From Vibrio neptunius (GTDB lineage: Bacteria; Pseudomonadota; Gammaproteobacteria; Enterobacterales; Vibrionaceae), in contig CP079859.1 in NCBI GenBank assembly GCA_019339365.1, positions 1,798,001 to 1,862,000 of the forward strand: DNA of 64,000 nt, read 5' to 3'. Below are positions 29,511 through 39,507 of this stretch, one piece after another (position 1 is the stretch's first letter; every line of letters starts with the position of its first letter). Under the pieces are notes generated by a model, which worked only from the letters and a program-made list of their open reading frames with translations, was not told the origin of the DNA and made no database searches. Made by a program: the position numbers and the translations under genes.

Positions 29511-30235
29511 AGCACAACCTCATTTACAGTTATTGTTTGTTTTGAAATAGTAAATTTGTTCATTCCGATACGTTCACTTCGATTGTATTCAGGAATGGAG
29601 TGATCAAATCCATAAGCGGTTGCTGGCGCCATGTACTGCGTAACACCTTCTTTGGTGCAGGTAATATGATCATGACCATGACCACAAATAACTTCTCTGA
29701 CACCAGATTGCTTAAGGATGTTGAATATCTGTTGGTCGTTCTCAAGGCAGATGGCTTTCATCCACTCTGAGCCAACACGAATCACTGGGTGATGTACGAC
29801 CACAATAGGGTTTTTCTTCTTGCGGATTTGCTTTCTCAGGTGAGCGATACCGCGATTGTCAATTCTGCCAGAGCCGAGAGGGTGTTGAGCATCAATAGGC
29901 TTCTGGCTTGAATCAAGGAAGATGAAATCACGCCCTGCAATCTCACATTGATCCACCACCTGAATCAAAGAGCCCTTCAGCTCATCTTTCATCAAAACGA
30001 TATCATCATGGTTACCTGCAATGGCATAAACCTGTTTTTTACTATCAACGTGCTGGGAAACAAAACTCAGCAGCTTTGTATAATCGCCTGATTTAGGGCC
30101 ACAGCAGATATCACCGGTCAGCAGAATTGTGTCGCAATCACTATCAGCATTTGCAACATCCAGCGCCTTCCCAAGGTTTTTGAAGCTCGACTCATCGCTC
30201 AAATGGCAATCGCTAATTTGAAACACAGTATTCAT
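29507..30235 (-). CDS. Calcineurin-like metallophosphoesterase (CpdA-like)
   Basis: 242 aa with all metal-site motifs: Asp9/His11 (ISDCHL), Asp42 (LTGDI), Asn75-His76-Asp77 (GNHDD), His148/149 (VVVHHP) and Gly185-His186-Gly187-His188 (CGHGHDH). It has no signal peptide, so it acts in the cytoplasm, most likely on a cyclic nucleotide or other phosphodiester, as CpdA does. It overlaps the transporter gene upstream by 23 bases and DUF2165 downstream by four. The link to a transporter and a regulator is unusual; substrate unknown. Confidence 0.87.
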   Translation of the reverse strand: MNTVFQISDCHLSDESSFKNLGKALDVANADSDCDTILLTGDICCGPKSGDYTKLLSFVSQHVDSKKQVYAIAGNHDDIVLMKDELKGSLIQVVDQCEIAGRDFIFLDSSQKPIDAQHPLGSGRIDNRGIAHLRKQIRKKKNPIVVVHHPVIRVGSEWMKAICLENDQQIFNILKQSGVREVICGHGHDHITCTKEGVTQYMAPATAYGFDHSIPEYNRSERIGMNKFTISKQTITVNEVVL

Positions 30236-30845
30236 GCTTGTTCCTGATAAGATTGATAATTAAGAGAGTGGGACCCAATAGAACCAGCTGAGCGACGAGT
30301 TTTTTAATACTCGCCCAGAACATAATGTCCATCAGTAGGCTGCTTGCTTTAACACCCCAGAAAGCCAGGATGAGGAATAGGTTTACGTCGGCGAGGGCGA
30401 CGATCAGTGTCGCTAACGCAATTCTTATTGCGATACTCTCAATTTTCAGTGAATTAAACAGTACACCAAACAGAAACATCGAAACAAAGTAGGCGCACAG
30501 TGAGGATAAATAAATACGGTAGTTACTGAGATTGTAGATGAGGTCAAAACTCTTGTTGTAAGTCGACTCGGCGTTGACGCCGGGCAGAATCGCTGCAATG
30601 TACATCAGGCTGATAAACGACAGATAACCGAAATAGGCAAAGGTAATACACTTGAAGTACACATCTGGAGAGCGTGTCGCCATGATGATGGAAGAGAAGA
30701 GGTAAACAAACGGATAGGTGAAGAATCCCGCAGTTAGGTGGATACCGAAGAATTCAACAGCTTTTGCTGCAGCCATGTTTGAAGCGGTTAGGAAACAGAA
30801 CAGACCGAGCGTAGCAAGCATGGTCGATCTTTCGAGTACGTTCAT
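30213..30845 (-). CDS. VUT family transporter (queuosine-precursor transporter-like)
   Basis: 210 aa, six predicted helices, with the Vut_1 pattern: SNMAAAKAVEFFGIHLTAGFFTYPFVYLFSS near the N terminus and late charged helix turns. Characterised relatives (YhhQ) import 7-deazaguanine precursors of queuosine. This copy lies in an operon without queuosine genes, so its cargo may differ. Starts three bases after the 106-aa gene stop. Confidence 0.75.
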   Translation of the reverse strand: MNVLERSTMLATLGLFCFLTASNMAAAKAVEFFGIHLTAGFFTYPFVYLFSSIIMATRSPDVYFKCITFAYFGYLSFISLMYIAAILPGVNAESTYNKSFDLIYNLSNYRIYLSSLCAYFVSMFLFGVLFNSLKIESIAIRIALATLIVALADVNLFLILAFWGVKASSLLMDIMFWASIKKLVAQLVLLGPTLLIINLIRNKHEYCVSN

Positions 30846-30848
30846 TGA

Positions 30849-31169
30849 TTATTGCTCCATTTGGCGATAGATAGCGACAAAGTTTTCATTACTAATATTG
30901 AGCTCTTGTCTGATTGAAGGGGTAAGCAGGCTTTTCATCGTCACAGTTACTGGAATATCAGATATTTCCATTTCGATGGTTTTGTCTTTTACATTGATCG
31001 CACGGATCCGTTTATCGGAAATCGAATACTTTCCGTTGTGAAGATCGACGTCGTGTTTATCAATATAAGCGTGGCGAAACATCTCTTTATCTATAAAACC
31101 CACCAGTCCATCGATGGAATAGAGCTGAGATCGTTTTTTTCTTATTTTGAAGAAGTTATATTTTGACAT
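30849..31169 (-). CDS. Unrecognised 106-aa protein
   Basis: I do not recognise this family. The sequence is basic at the N terminus (MSKYNFFKIRKKRSQL) and then beta-rich (YSISDKRIRAINVKDKTIEMEI), without signal peptide or membrane helix. It overlaps the regulator gene by 14 bases and precedes the transporter by three, so it belongs to the same transcript. A small adaptor or regulator role is only a guess. Confidence 0.6.
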   Translation of the reverse strand: MSKYNFFKIRKKRSQLYSIDGLVGFIDKEMFRHAYIDKHDVDLHNGKYSISDKRIRAINVKDKTIEMEISDIPVTVTMKSLLTPSIRQELNISNENFVAIYRQMEQ

Positions 31170-31662
31170 TCTTAAGCTGCATTATTGGATAATCATTATT
31201 GTGAATTATTCTATTGGAAGAGATAAATAAAAAATTATCATCTTCTTCAATGGCTTTTCTCAAGACTATTTCACCAGTTTCTGTGAGACAAATGTAGTGA
31301 TTTTTATTCTTCAAAGGTGGTGTGAACTTTTCAAAAATCAATTGGCTACTTTTGGGTAAAGTATCAATAAGTTGGTTGTTTTTAATGAATATGTCGACAC
31401 CTTCATGTTGAGCCAGCCTAATAATTTCAGGTTGTAACGAGTCAAAATGATGAGGTGTTTCTGCTTCATCAGAAAGATCGGAGAAAGTGATGTTGTAATA
31501 ATCACAGATCTTCCCAACCGTATCTATAGTAGGGTTACTATTCTTGCCAGAATATAGACTGTACAGCGTGCTGTACTTAATGCCCATTTCTTGAGCGAGG
31601 AACTTCACACCACCTGTGTCATGCTTACTCTCTGTGATAAGCCTAATTATTTTATCTATCAT
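31156..31662 (-). CDS. XRE-family HTH regulator heading a five-gene operon
   Basis: 168 aa with an N-terminal helix-turn-helix (VKFLAQEMGIKYSTLYSLYSGKNSNPTIDTVGKICDYYN, residues ~19-57) like phage and toxin-antitoxin repressors. The C-terminal ~100 residues show no LexA/S24 protease signature. First gene of a unit whose members overlap or nearly touch; it probably controls its own promoter. AT content around it is higher than in the flanking genes, hinting at horizontal origin. Confidence 0.78.
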   Translation of the reverse strand: MIDKIIRLITESKHDTGGVKFLAQEMGIKYSTLYSLYSGKNSNPTIDTVGKICDYYNITFSDLSDEAETPHHFDSLQPEIIRLAQHEGVDIFIKNNQLIDTLPKSSQLIFEKFTPPLKNKNHYICLTETGEIVLRKAIEEDDNFLFISSNRIIHNNDYPIMQLKNVKI

Positions 31663-31997
31663 TTAATTGCCAACCAAACGTGATTTAATTCATGCTTGTA
31701 ATTCATTAAAATAAATTTCTTTGATTTATTCTATTCTAATGTGTAATTTTTATATGATCCCCGAGAATCTAAATGTTTTTAGGCTATTAATCCAGAGTTA
31801 ATTATAAGTTAATTGATCTGATTAAAGTCGTCACCTGTTAATCGGGACATAGTTGTATTATTGCCAATTATATTCTCCATTTTTGGAATCATAGCCCGCC
31901 TTTTGGTGGGCTTTTTTCATTCAAGATAAAATACCCCGCCTTAGGCGGGTAGGAGTGAGCTAAAAAACATGTTTTAGCTACGGGGGACTGCTCTCAT
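31663..31997. other. AT-rich intergenic region with terminators
   Basis: 335 bases between the five-gene operon start and the scrA stop, both on the minus strand. It should hold the operon promoter. It also holds a plus-strand terminator (31894) without any plus-strand gene before it, and a stem at 31933-31950 (CCCGCCT/AGGCGGG) that can end scrA transcripts. Confidence 0.5.
31745..31917 (+). ncRNA. Candidate small RNA ending at an orphan terminator
   Basis: The plus strand has GCCCGCC/GGTGGGC around TTTT (31894-31911) followed by six T, a good rho-independent terminator, but no gene upstream on that strand. A short RNA starting somewhere after ~31740 would explain it. The 5' end is a guess and no known sRNA was recognised. 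Confidence 0.3.
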
Positions 31998-33437
31998 CTA
32001 TGTTGTTGCAGCGTTGCCTGACTCTTGGCCGGAGCGAGCACCAAGTACGAGTGTTAGAGCAAACGCTATAACGAATGAAATAGCCATGCCTGTGACATAG
32101 TAGCCTAGCTTGTCAGGCACAATCGAAATCACGCCAGGTAGACCTGCAGCACCTAATGCCTGAGCTTTGACGTTAAACAGAGTAATAAATGCACTGGCCG
32201 ATGCCGCTCCGATAATCGCCGCAATAAACGGATAACGCAGCTTAAGATTGACACCAAACATGGCTGGCTCGGTAATACCCAGTAGGGCAGTGACCCCCGA
32301 AGGCATTGCAATGCCTTTAAGTTTGTTGTCCTTAGTGGTAAAGCCAACCGCCAATGCTGCAGCACCTTGTGCGATGTTAGACATGGCAGCGATAGGGAAA
32401 ATAAAGGTGCCGCCAGTGACTGCAATATCTGCGAGCAACTGAGTTTCAATTGCGATAAAGCTATGGTGCATGCCGGTAATCACAAACGGTGCGTAGATGA
32501 AGCCGAACAGTGCGCCGCCAATGAAACCAGCAGAATCGTATAGCCAGTTGAGACCATCGCCAAGCAGGAAACCAATATCACGCGTGATTGGGCCAACCAA
32601 TGTAAAGGTCAGGAAACCCGTGATAAAAATAGCCAGCATCGGCGTTAGGAGGTTATCCAGCACAGAAGGAATTACCTTGCGTAGGCCATTTTCAACCTTG
32701 GCAAGTATGAAGGCAGAAACCAATACAGGTAGAACTGAACCTTGATAACCGACTTTTTGGATTTCGAAACCAAAGATGTTCCACGTCGGGATTGTCCCAG
32801 CTACGCTTGCTCCACCGAATCCCCAGCCGTTCAGCAGATCTGGGTGTACCATCAGCATACCCAGAGCAGCCCCGAGGAACGGGTTTCCACCAAATTTTTT
32901 ACTGGCAGAAAACGCTAATAAAACAGGAAGGTAAACAAAAGGTGCGTTAGCGAATGTGTTGATCATGCTAGCGAGATCAGCAAGCCCTGGGTTGGCATCA
33001 ATCAGAGATTGACCGTCAATGAAGAGGCCTTTCGCTGTCAGTACGTTGAACAGACCCATCAACAGACCACCAGCGACAATTGCAGGGATGATAGGTACAA
33101 AAATGTCGGATAAACCTTTCACTGCACGCTGAATGATATTCTGTTTCTGTGCACCCGCACTGGCTACATCGTTGGTCGACATGTCTGCCATGCCCGTTAG
33201 CTTCGCCATTTCAGCGTGTACCTGATTAACAATGCCTGAACCAAAAATGATTTGATATTGTCCAGCAACTTTGAATTGGCCTTTGACGCCATCTAAGTTA
33301 CTGATCGCTTCTTCATTGATGATTGAATCGTCTTTCAGTGCAAGGCGCAGTCGCGTCGCGCAGTGGGCGAGTGCTTGAAGGTTGTCTTTACCTCCAAGTA
33401 ACTCCAGCAGCTCTCTGGCAATTTTTGGATAATTCAT
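31998..33437 (-). CDS. scrA: Sucrose-type PTS system EIIBC
   Basis: 479-aa permease: N-terminal IIB domain with phospho-cysteine Cys26 (ALAHCATRLRLAL), then a glucose-superfamily IIC domain of about ten helices (PAIVAGGLLMGLFNVL, GITEPAMFGVNLKLRYPF). It imports sucrose and releases sucrose-6-phosphate. No IIA domain is present, so EIIA-Glc must supply phosphate in trans. Next to ScrB, ScrK and a porin, which fixes sucrose as the likely substrate. A LacI operator lies 62 bases before the start. Confidence 0.93.
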   Translation of the reverse strand: MNYPKIARELLELLGGKDNLQALAHCATRLRLALKDDSIINEEAISNLDGVKGQFKVAGQYQIIFGSGIVNQVHAEMAKLTGMADMSTNDVASAGAQKQNIIQRAVKGLSDIFVPIIPAIVAGGLLMGLFNVLTAKGLFIDGQSLIDANPGLADLASMINTFANAPFVYLPVLLAFSASKKFGGNPFLGAALGMLMVHPDLLNGWGFGGASVAGTIPTWNIFGFEIQKVGYQGSVLPVLVSAFILAKVENGLRKVIPSVLDNLLTPMLAIFITGFLTFTLVGPITRDIGFLLGDGLNWLYDSAGFIGGALFGFIYAPFVITGMHHSFIAIETQLLADIAVTGGTFIFPIAAMSNIAQGAAALAVGFTTKDNKLKGIAMPSGVTALLGITEPAMFGVNLKLRYPFIAAIIGAASASAFITLFNVKAQALGAAGLPGVISIVPDKLGYYVTGMAISFVIAFALTLVLGARSGQESGNAATT

Positions 33438-33498
33438 TCCAAACCCCGATTATTATTTTGCTAATAATTTATAGTTCAAAAAGGCAGTAAATTTTTCT

Positions 33499-33513
33499 GG
33501 GAACGTTTGCAAA
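33499..33513. promoter_or_regulatory. LacI-type operator upstream of scrA
   Basis: GGGAACGTTTGCAAA, one of four close copies around this locus. Confidence 0.65.
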
Positions 33514-33575
33514 ATGAATTTTTCTCTATCTGTCAGCGTCAGTCAAAGGGTAATAAAAGGTATTGTGAGTTGGAT

Positions 33576-33600
33576 CGGCTAAACTTTTTTGCTAAACCGA
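33576..33600. promoter_or_regulatory. Paired GCTAAAC half-sites in the scrA/regulator region
   Basis: GCTAAAC occurs twice (33578 and 33591), recalling half of the GCTAAAACGGTTTAGC site before scrK. It may allow the Cra-like ScrR to act here too; the arrangement is direct, not inverted, so this is weak. Confidence 0.3.
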
Positions 33601-33637
33601 TTGTGCGAAGTGGAAATTCCGTCAGATTCTGGTAACT

Positions 33638-33652
33638 TTTGCAAACATTCCC
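33638..33652. promoter_or_regulatory. LacI-type operator at the regulator promoter
   Basis: TTTGCAAACATTCCC, the reverse orientation of the motif at 33499 with one change, 24 bases before the regulator start. Confidence 0.6.
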
Positions 33653-33675
33653 AATAACTTAATGAAGGCATAGAC

Positions 33676-34665
33676 ATGGCAAGCCTGCACGATGTCGCCA
33701 GACTGGCCGGAGTATCTAAATCCACAGTCTCTCGTGTGATCAACAACGAGTATGGTGTAAAAGAAGCGACCAAGTTGAAAGTCATGAAAGCTGTCGACGA
33801 AGTGGGCTATGTGGTCAATCAAGTGGCGAAAGATCTCAAATCACAGAAAACCAATTTGGTGGGTGTCATTGTGCCGCGAGTTTCATCTAATGCCACGTCT
33901 CAAGGTGTTGATGGCCTAAGCCGCATATTCGAAAAGGCAGGAAAGCATGTTTTGCTGGCCAGCACTCAGCAATCCGATTCGAAAGAGATCGAGTTCATTC
34001 GCTTATTCAATCAAAAGCGAGTGGAGGGTATTGTTCTGTATGCGACACACATTGACACTCAGTTGGTTGAAGCCATTGCTCAGTCAAGAGCTCCGATTGT
34101 TCTAATTGGCCAGGACGGTTCACTATTTAATATCCCGAGTATTGTCCATGATGATCTGCGTGTAGGGTACGAAGCAGGAAAGCGCTTGCTCAATGCTGGA
34201 TGCGAAAATATCGGATTTATTGGAGTAGCGGATTCAGACCTCGCCGTAGATAAACAGCGTTCTGATGGATTGAAGCAAGCGCTTACGATGCACAGTGAAC
34301 AAGCGTTATTGTTCCATTGTCACGGAGAGTTCAGCATTGAATCTGGTTATGCCAATATGCGGCGTCTTATCAAAGAATATCCTCAGGTTGATGGTGTTTT
34401 TTGTGCAACTGACCGAATTGCCATTGGTGCAATTAAAGCACTGCAGGAAGAAAACATAGTGGTTGGTGAGCAAGTTAAAATACTGGGAGTAGGTAATGAT
34501 GAGCTTGGTTTTGTTGTATCTCCAAGTTTGTCGACGTTTAGTTATCCATTTGATAAAGCAGGAGAAAGTGGTGCATCTGTGCTGCTTGAATTGATTGAGG
34601 GTAAACCTCAGGTGATGAGTAAAGTGGTACTCACTTTTCAGAATATACAGCGCGAAACCTGCTAG
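33676..34665 (+). CDS. LacI family regulator of the sucrose genes
   Basis: 329 aa: N-terminal HTH (ASLHDVARLAGVSKSTVSRVINNE) with hinge, then a periplasmic-binding-like sensor domain ending LTFQNIQRETC. Divergent from scrA and upstream of the porin and scrB, each of which carries a GGGAACGTTTGCAAA-type site. It is therefore the probable repressor of transport and hydrolysis genes. The inducer is unknown. GAAGG lies before the ATG; a terminator follows. Confidence 0.88.
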   Translation: MASLHDVARLAGVSKSTVSRVINNEYGVKEATKLKVMKAVDEVGYVVNQVAKDLKSQKTNLVGVIVPRVSSNATSQGVDGLSRIFEKAGKHVLLASTQQSDSKEIEFIRLFNQKRVEGIVLYATHIDTQLVEAIAQSRAPIVLIGQDGSLFNIPSIVHDDLRVGYEAGKRLLNAGCENIGFIGVADSDLAVDKQRSDGLKQALTMHSEQALLFHCHGEFSIESGYANMRRLIKEYPQVDGVFCATDRIAIGAIKALQEENIVVGEQVKILGVGNDELGFVVSPSLSTFSYPFDKAGESGASVLLELIEGKPQVMSKVVLTFQNIQRETC

Positions 34666-34671
34666 CTTTTC

Positions 34672-34700
34672 TACGCCTGAACTTGGTTTCAGGCGTTTTT
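34672..34700 (+). terminator. Terminator after the LacI regulator
   Basis: ACGCCTGAA/TTCAGGCGT stem around CTTGG-like loop followed by T-run. Confidence 0.8.
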
Positions 34701-34783
34701 ATTCCCACATATGAAAATCCTATCATCATATAAGATCACACTTCTATAGATATTCGTGATGAGTATTCTATTTTTATAATTAA

Positions 34784-34803
34784 TTTCGGGAACGTTACCG
34801 AAA
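34784..34803. promoter_or_regulatory. Palindrome TTTCGG-N8-CCGAAA upstream of porin
   Basis: Centre GGGAACGTTACC shares GGGAACGTT with the LacI-type operators, but the arms TTTCGG/CCGAAA make a longer symmetric element. A variant operator or a second regulator site. Confidence 0.45.
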
Positions 34804-34911
34804 TTATATTTATAGTCCACTCACTATCACTGAGGTGAAGTAAATAAATCGAGAACGAGTATTGAGGTTTATAGACCTAAAATTCGACGATTCGCATTGG
34901 TTGTGAATTAA

Positions 34912-36352
<1,441 letters not shown>

Positions 36353-36387
36353 CCCCGAGCTTTCAAAGAATCATTGCTCGATAAAAA

Positions 36388-36423
36388 GGCTTCCGGTCAG
36401 GTGCTAGCTTAGTGCCGGAAGCC
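36388..36423 (+). terminator. Hairpin between porin and scrB
   Basis: GGCTTCCGG pairs exactly with CCGGAAGCC around an 18-base loop; only ATTTTC follows, so it may be a weak terminator or an mRNA stabiliser favouring the porin message. Confidence 0.55.
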
Positions 36424-36546
36424 ATTTTCAATTTCTGAATCTCACCGGATTCTGCGTATTTATTTTCGTTTCGATACACTCTGTCACCATCTGAATAGTG
36501 AAGGCGAGTATCTGCAGATCTTGTTCAAATAGAACAAATAGTGTAT

Positions 36547-36561
36547 TTTGCAAACGTTCCC
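36547..36561. promoter_or_regulatory. LacI-type operator before scrB
   Basis: TTTGCAAACGTTCCC is the exact reverse complement of the scrA operator at 33499 and lies 18 bases before the scrB ATG. Confidence 0.65.
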
Positions 36562-36579
36562 AATTTTTAGGTTTTAAAG

Positions 36580-38199
36580 ATGTCGATTGAAAGCCTGATC
36601 ACCCAGTGTGGTGGTGAGACAAACATAACAAGAGTTCTGATGCCGCAAGGTCGATTGATATTTGCAATCAGAGATTGTTCGCGAGTGGCGAGCATGGTGT
36701 CAGGTTCTCAAATCAAAATTGTACTAGGTGAATATCAAGTAGAGTTCCCAATTCCAGACTCAATGAGCCCCGCCGATCTGCTGTCTATAGGACAGCGTAT
36801 CGGCGGAAAACAAAGATTGGAGCTTGAACACGCGCTCGACGCGGTTAACTGTCCGTTTCGACCCGATTGGCATATTTCTCCGCCACAGGGGTTACTCAAC
36901 GATCCTAACGGTTTTGTTTATCATGAAGGGCAGTATCACTTGTTTTATCAATGGTATCCTCATGGCTGTACCCACAAGGACAAATACTGGGCACATTTAA
37001 CCAGCAAAAACTTGATTGAATGGCAGTGGCAACCAGTTGCGCTCACACCATCTGACTGGTTTGATAGCCATGGTGTCTTTTCTGGGCACGCACTCAGTCA
37101 TGGCTCTGAGTTGATGCTGTTCTATACAGGTAATGCTCGTATTGGCGAGAATCGCGAACGTCACACAACTCAGTGTCTTGCCACATCCAAAGATGGTGTG
37201 AATTTCGATAAACATGGGCCGGTTATCAGTGAGTTACCCGATGGAGTTACCGCACACATTCGCGACCCTAAAATCGTCCGACATCAAAACCAATGGTTTA
37301 TGTTGTTAGGTGCACAAACTACGCACCTAAAAGGACGCCTAGCTGTTTACACCTCAACAGATCTTAGGACCTGGAAGTTTGATGCGCTTTATGGTGAAGA
37401 GCTGGGGGATTTTGGTTACATGTGGGAGTGTCCTGACATGTTTGAACTCGATGGGCAGATGTTTGTCGTCATTGGGCCACAAGGGATTGAGTCTTTCTCT
37501 AAGCACAATACGATTCCTCATCACAACGGGATTGCTAAAGCTTGTTTGGAAAACGGTTTATCTTTGTCGCAGTTTGAACACCTGGATCACGGTTTCGATT
37601 TTTACGCTCCCCAGACACTTGAAACACCGGATGGTCGGCGGGTCATGTGTGGCTGGATGGGATTACCTGATGAAGTTGACCAACCAAGCAGCGAAAATGG
37701 TTGGGTGCATCAGCTCACTTGTATGCGTGAGCTGAGTTACCAAAACGGACAACTGAACCAATGGCCTGTTAAGGAGCTCGACGAGCTCGTTCAAAGACAA
37801 TGCTACATTGAGTTAAGCGACGAGCCTTATCGCTTGGATCGTAACTCGTTCGATCTTGAAGTTGAGCTTGATTGGGGGCAAAGCCTGAATTTGTTTGAAA
37901 GTAGCCAGCACAAAGTTGTTTTGTACGCGGATGAAGATCGCCAAACACTGATATTGGACCGCAGCCAGACACTGAATCGAGCGGTAGATACTAAAAGAGA
38001 GCTCAAGATCGATGCAGATAAGATTCAACTGCGCATTCTTGCCGATACTTCCTCAATAGAAGTGTTCATCAACCACGGCCTAGCAGTGATGACATCACGA
38101 GTTTTCGTTGAGCAGGCAGCGACAGGTATTTCACTGTTGCATGGCTGTCAGACCGCCAGATTAAAAACACTCAAAGCAGCACGACCGCCATTTGCTTGA
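36580..38199 (+). CDS. scrB: Sucrose-6-phosphate hydrolase (GH32)
   Basis: 539 aa; hydrolyses sucrose-6-phosphate from ScrA to glucose-6-phosphate and fructose in the cytoplasm. GH32 catalytic set: nucleophile Asp108 (LLNDPNG), transition-state stabiliser Asp229 (IRDPK), acid/base Glu283 (WECPD). A five-blade propeller is followed by the C-terminal beta-sandwich (TSSIEVFINHGLAVMTSRVF). The NDPNG motif sits 60-70 residues later than in enteric ScrB, so there is an N-terminal extension (~1-85) of unknown use. A LacI-type operator lies just before the start. Confidence 0.95.
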   Translation: MSIESLITQCGGETNITRVLMPQGRLIFAIRDCSRVASMVSGSQIKIVLGEYQVEFPIPDSMSPADLLSIGQRIGGKQRLELEHALDAVNCPFRPDWHISPPQGLLNDPNGFVYHEGQYHLFYQWYPHGCTHKDKYWAHLTSKNLIEWQWQPVALTPSDWFDSHGVFSGHALSHGSELMLFYTGNARIGENRERHTTQCLATSKDGVNFDKHGPVISELPDGVTAHIRDPKIVRHQNQWFMLLGAQTTHLKGRLAVYTSTDLRTWKFDALYGEELGDFGYMWECPDMFELDGQMFVVIGPQGIESFSKHNTIPHHNGIAKACLENGLSLSQFEHLDHGFDFYAPQTLETPDGRRVMCGWMGLPDEVDQPSSENGWVHQLTCMRELSYQNGQLNQWPVKELDELVQRQCYIELSDEPYRLDRNSFDLEVELDWGQSLNLFESSQHKVVLYADEDRQTLILDRSQTLNRAVDTKRELKIDADKIQLRILADTSSIEVFINHGLAVMTSRVFVEQAATGISLLHGCQTARLKTLKAARPPFA

Positions 38200-38380
38200 T
38201 TAGGTAACGGACTGCGGCGGTGGATTGGCGTAACCGGAGTTCAGACATTGAAGCTGTACTTGGAGATGACGTCAACCGCGCAGTTGAAGTGTTCCCTGAA
38301 TTGTTGAGGTTCCGTAGGTGAGTTAGGCGATAAAAAGGCAGAACCCTCTGCCTTTTCTCTTATCCAGAATTTCCTTCCAA
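38200..38380. other. Short gap with possible coding remnant and bidirectional terminator
   Basis: A stop-bounded plus-strand stretch (38208-38321) reads VDWRNRSSDIEAVLGDDVN-like sequence without a start, possibly a gene remnant. AAGGCAGA/TCTGCCTT at 38336-38355 is a terminator between convergent scrB and scrK. Confidence 0.4.
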
Positions 38381-39313
38381 CTACCTCTGAATATACTCCT
38401 CAAGAGCCTGATAGGAAGGTAGAGCAGTCATAGCGCCTTTCTGCGTAGTAGCAAGTGCGCCACAGCCATTAGCCCATTTTACCGCAGACTGAATGACCTC
38501 GAGCTGCTGCCAGTCATTATATTGAGACAACTTAGCGAGCAAGCCTCCGACAAAAGCATCGCCTGCACCTGTAGTATCAATGGGTGATACTGCTTGGCTG
38601 GCAATAAGCTGTTGTGTTTTTTCAAACAGGACTAACGCACCTTTTGCCCCCTGAGTGATTAAGACCAGTGTATTTTTAAACGGTTCCAGTGCTTCCACAC
38701 CTTGTTCAAGGGTATCGCTACCGGTCAAAAACAGCAGTTCATCATCGGAAAACTTGACGACATCGGCTAGCGCAATAGCTTCACGTACGATAGGTTTGAG
38801 CTCTTCTGGGTTTGCCCACACTTCTTCTCTTAAGTTAGGGTCAAAACTTACATATCCACCTGCGGCTTTAATCTGACGCATCGCTTCCAGTGTGCTGCTG
38901 CGACTTGGCTCGTTCGCTAGCGCAATTGAGCATACGTGCAGCCACTGACCCTGGGTGAAGGCCGGCAGGTCACTGGTTTCAAGGAATTGGTCTGCACTGG
39001 GCTTGACCATAAAGGTAAAACTTCGCTCGCCAGAATCATCAAGATCAACTATGACGGTTGAAGTGCGCTGTGCTTCGTCGAGTATCATCATCTGCGTATC
39101 GACTTGCTCTTGCTTGAGTGTCTGTTGCATAAAACGGCCAAGGGGATCTTGCCCGACACGACCAATAAAAGCGACGTCACCTTCCAATCTGGCGATGGCG
39201 ACTGCCACATTAGCAGGCGCGCCACCTGGGCATTTCAAGTAGCTGGACTCGCTATCTGGAATCAGGTCTACAACGGCATCTCCTGTTACCCAAACTCTGT
39301 TCTTCATCATCAT
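38381..39313 (-). CDS. scrK: Fructokinase (PfkB family)
   Basis: 310 aa; phosphorylates the fructose freed by ScrB. PfkB signatures: CPGGAPANVAVAIARLEG near residue 29 and the catalytic DTTGAGDAFVGGLLAKL (~243-259). Three ATG codons begin the frame; any may be used. It is divergent from the Cra-like regulator, with one palindrome between them. Confidence 0.93.
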   Translation of the reverse strand: MMMKNRVWVTGDAVVDLIPDSESSYLKCPGGAPANVAVAIARLEGDVAFIGRVGQDPLGRFMQQTLKQEQVDTQMMILDEAQRTSTVIVDLDDSGERSFTFMVKPSADQFLETSDLPAFTQGQWLHVCSIALANEPSRSSTLEAMRQIKAAGGYVSFDPNLREEVWANPEELKPIVREAIALADVVKFSDDELLFLTGSDTLEQGVEALEPFKNTLVLITQGAKGALVLFEKTQQLIASQAVSPIDTTGAGDAFVGGLLAKLSQYNDWQQLEVIQSAVKWANGCGALATTQKGAMTALPSYQALEEYIQR

Positions 39314-39351
39314 TGCATCTCTTACTTAACTAAATTAAGCTGATTGTATGG

Positions 39352-39367
39352 CTAAAACGGTTTAGCG
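39352..39367. promoter_or_regulatory. Operator of the Cra-like ScrR before scrK
   Basis: GCTAAAACGGTTTAGC: six-base arms GCTAAA/TTTAGC, close in shape to Cra/ScrR sites (GCTGAAACGTTTCAGC type). Confidence 0.6.
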
Positions 39368-39507
39368 ATCTAGGTTTGCAGAGATCATTTATCACGATAA
39401 AGATCAAATTGTGATCATTGTCAGAGTCTAAACATGAGAGCACAGTGTCGTTGATAGAGCTAGCAGCAAGGCAGGCTGATAAAGACACCGAGTAGGAAAA
39501 GAGAATA

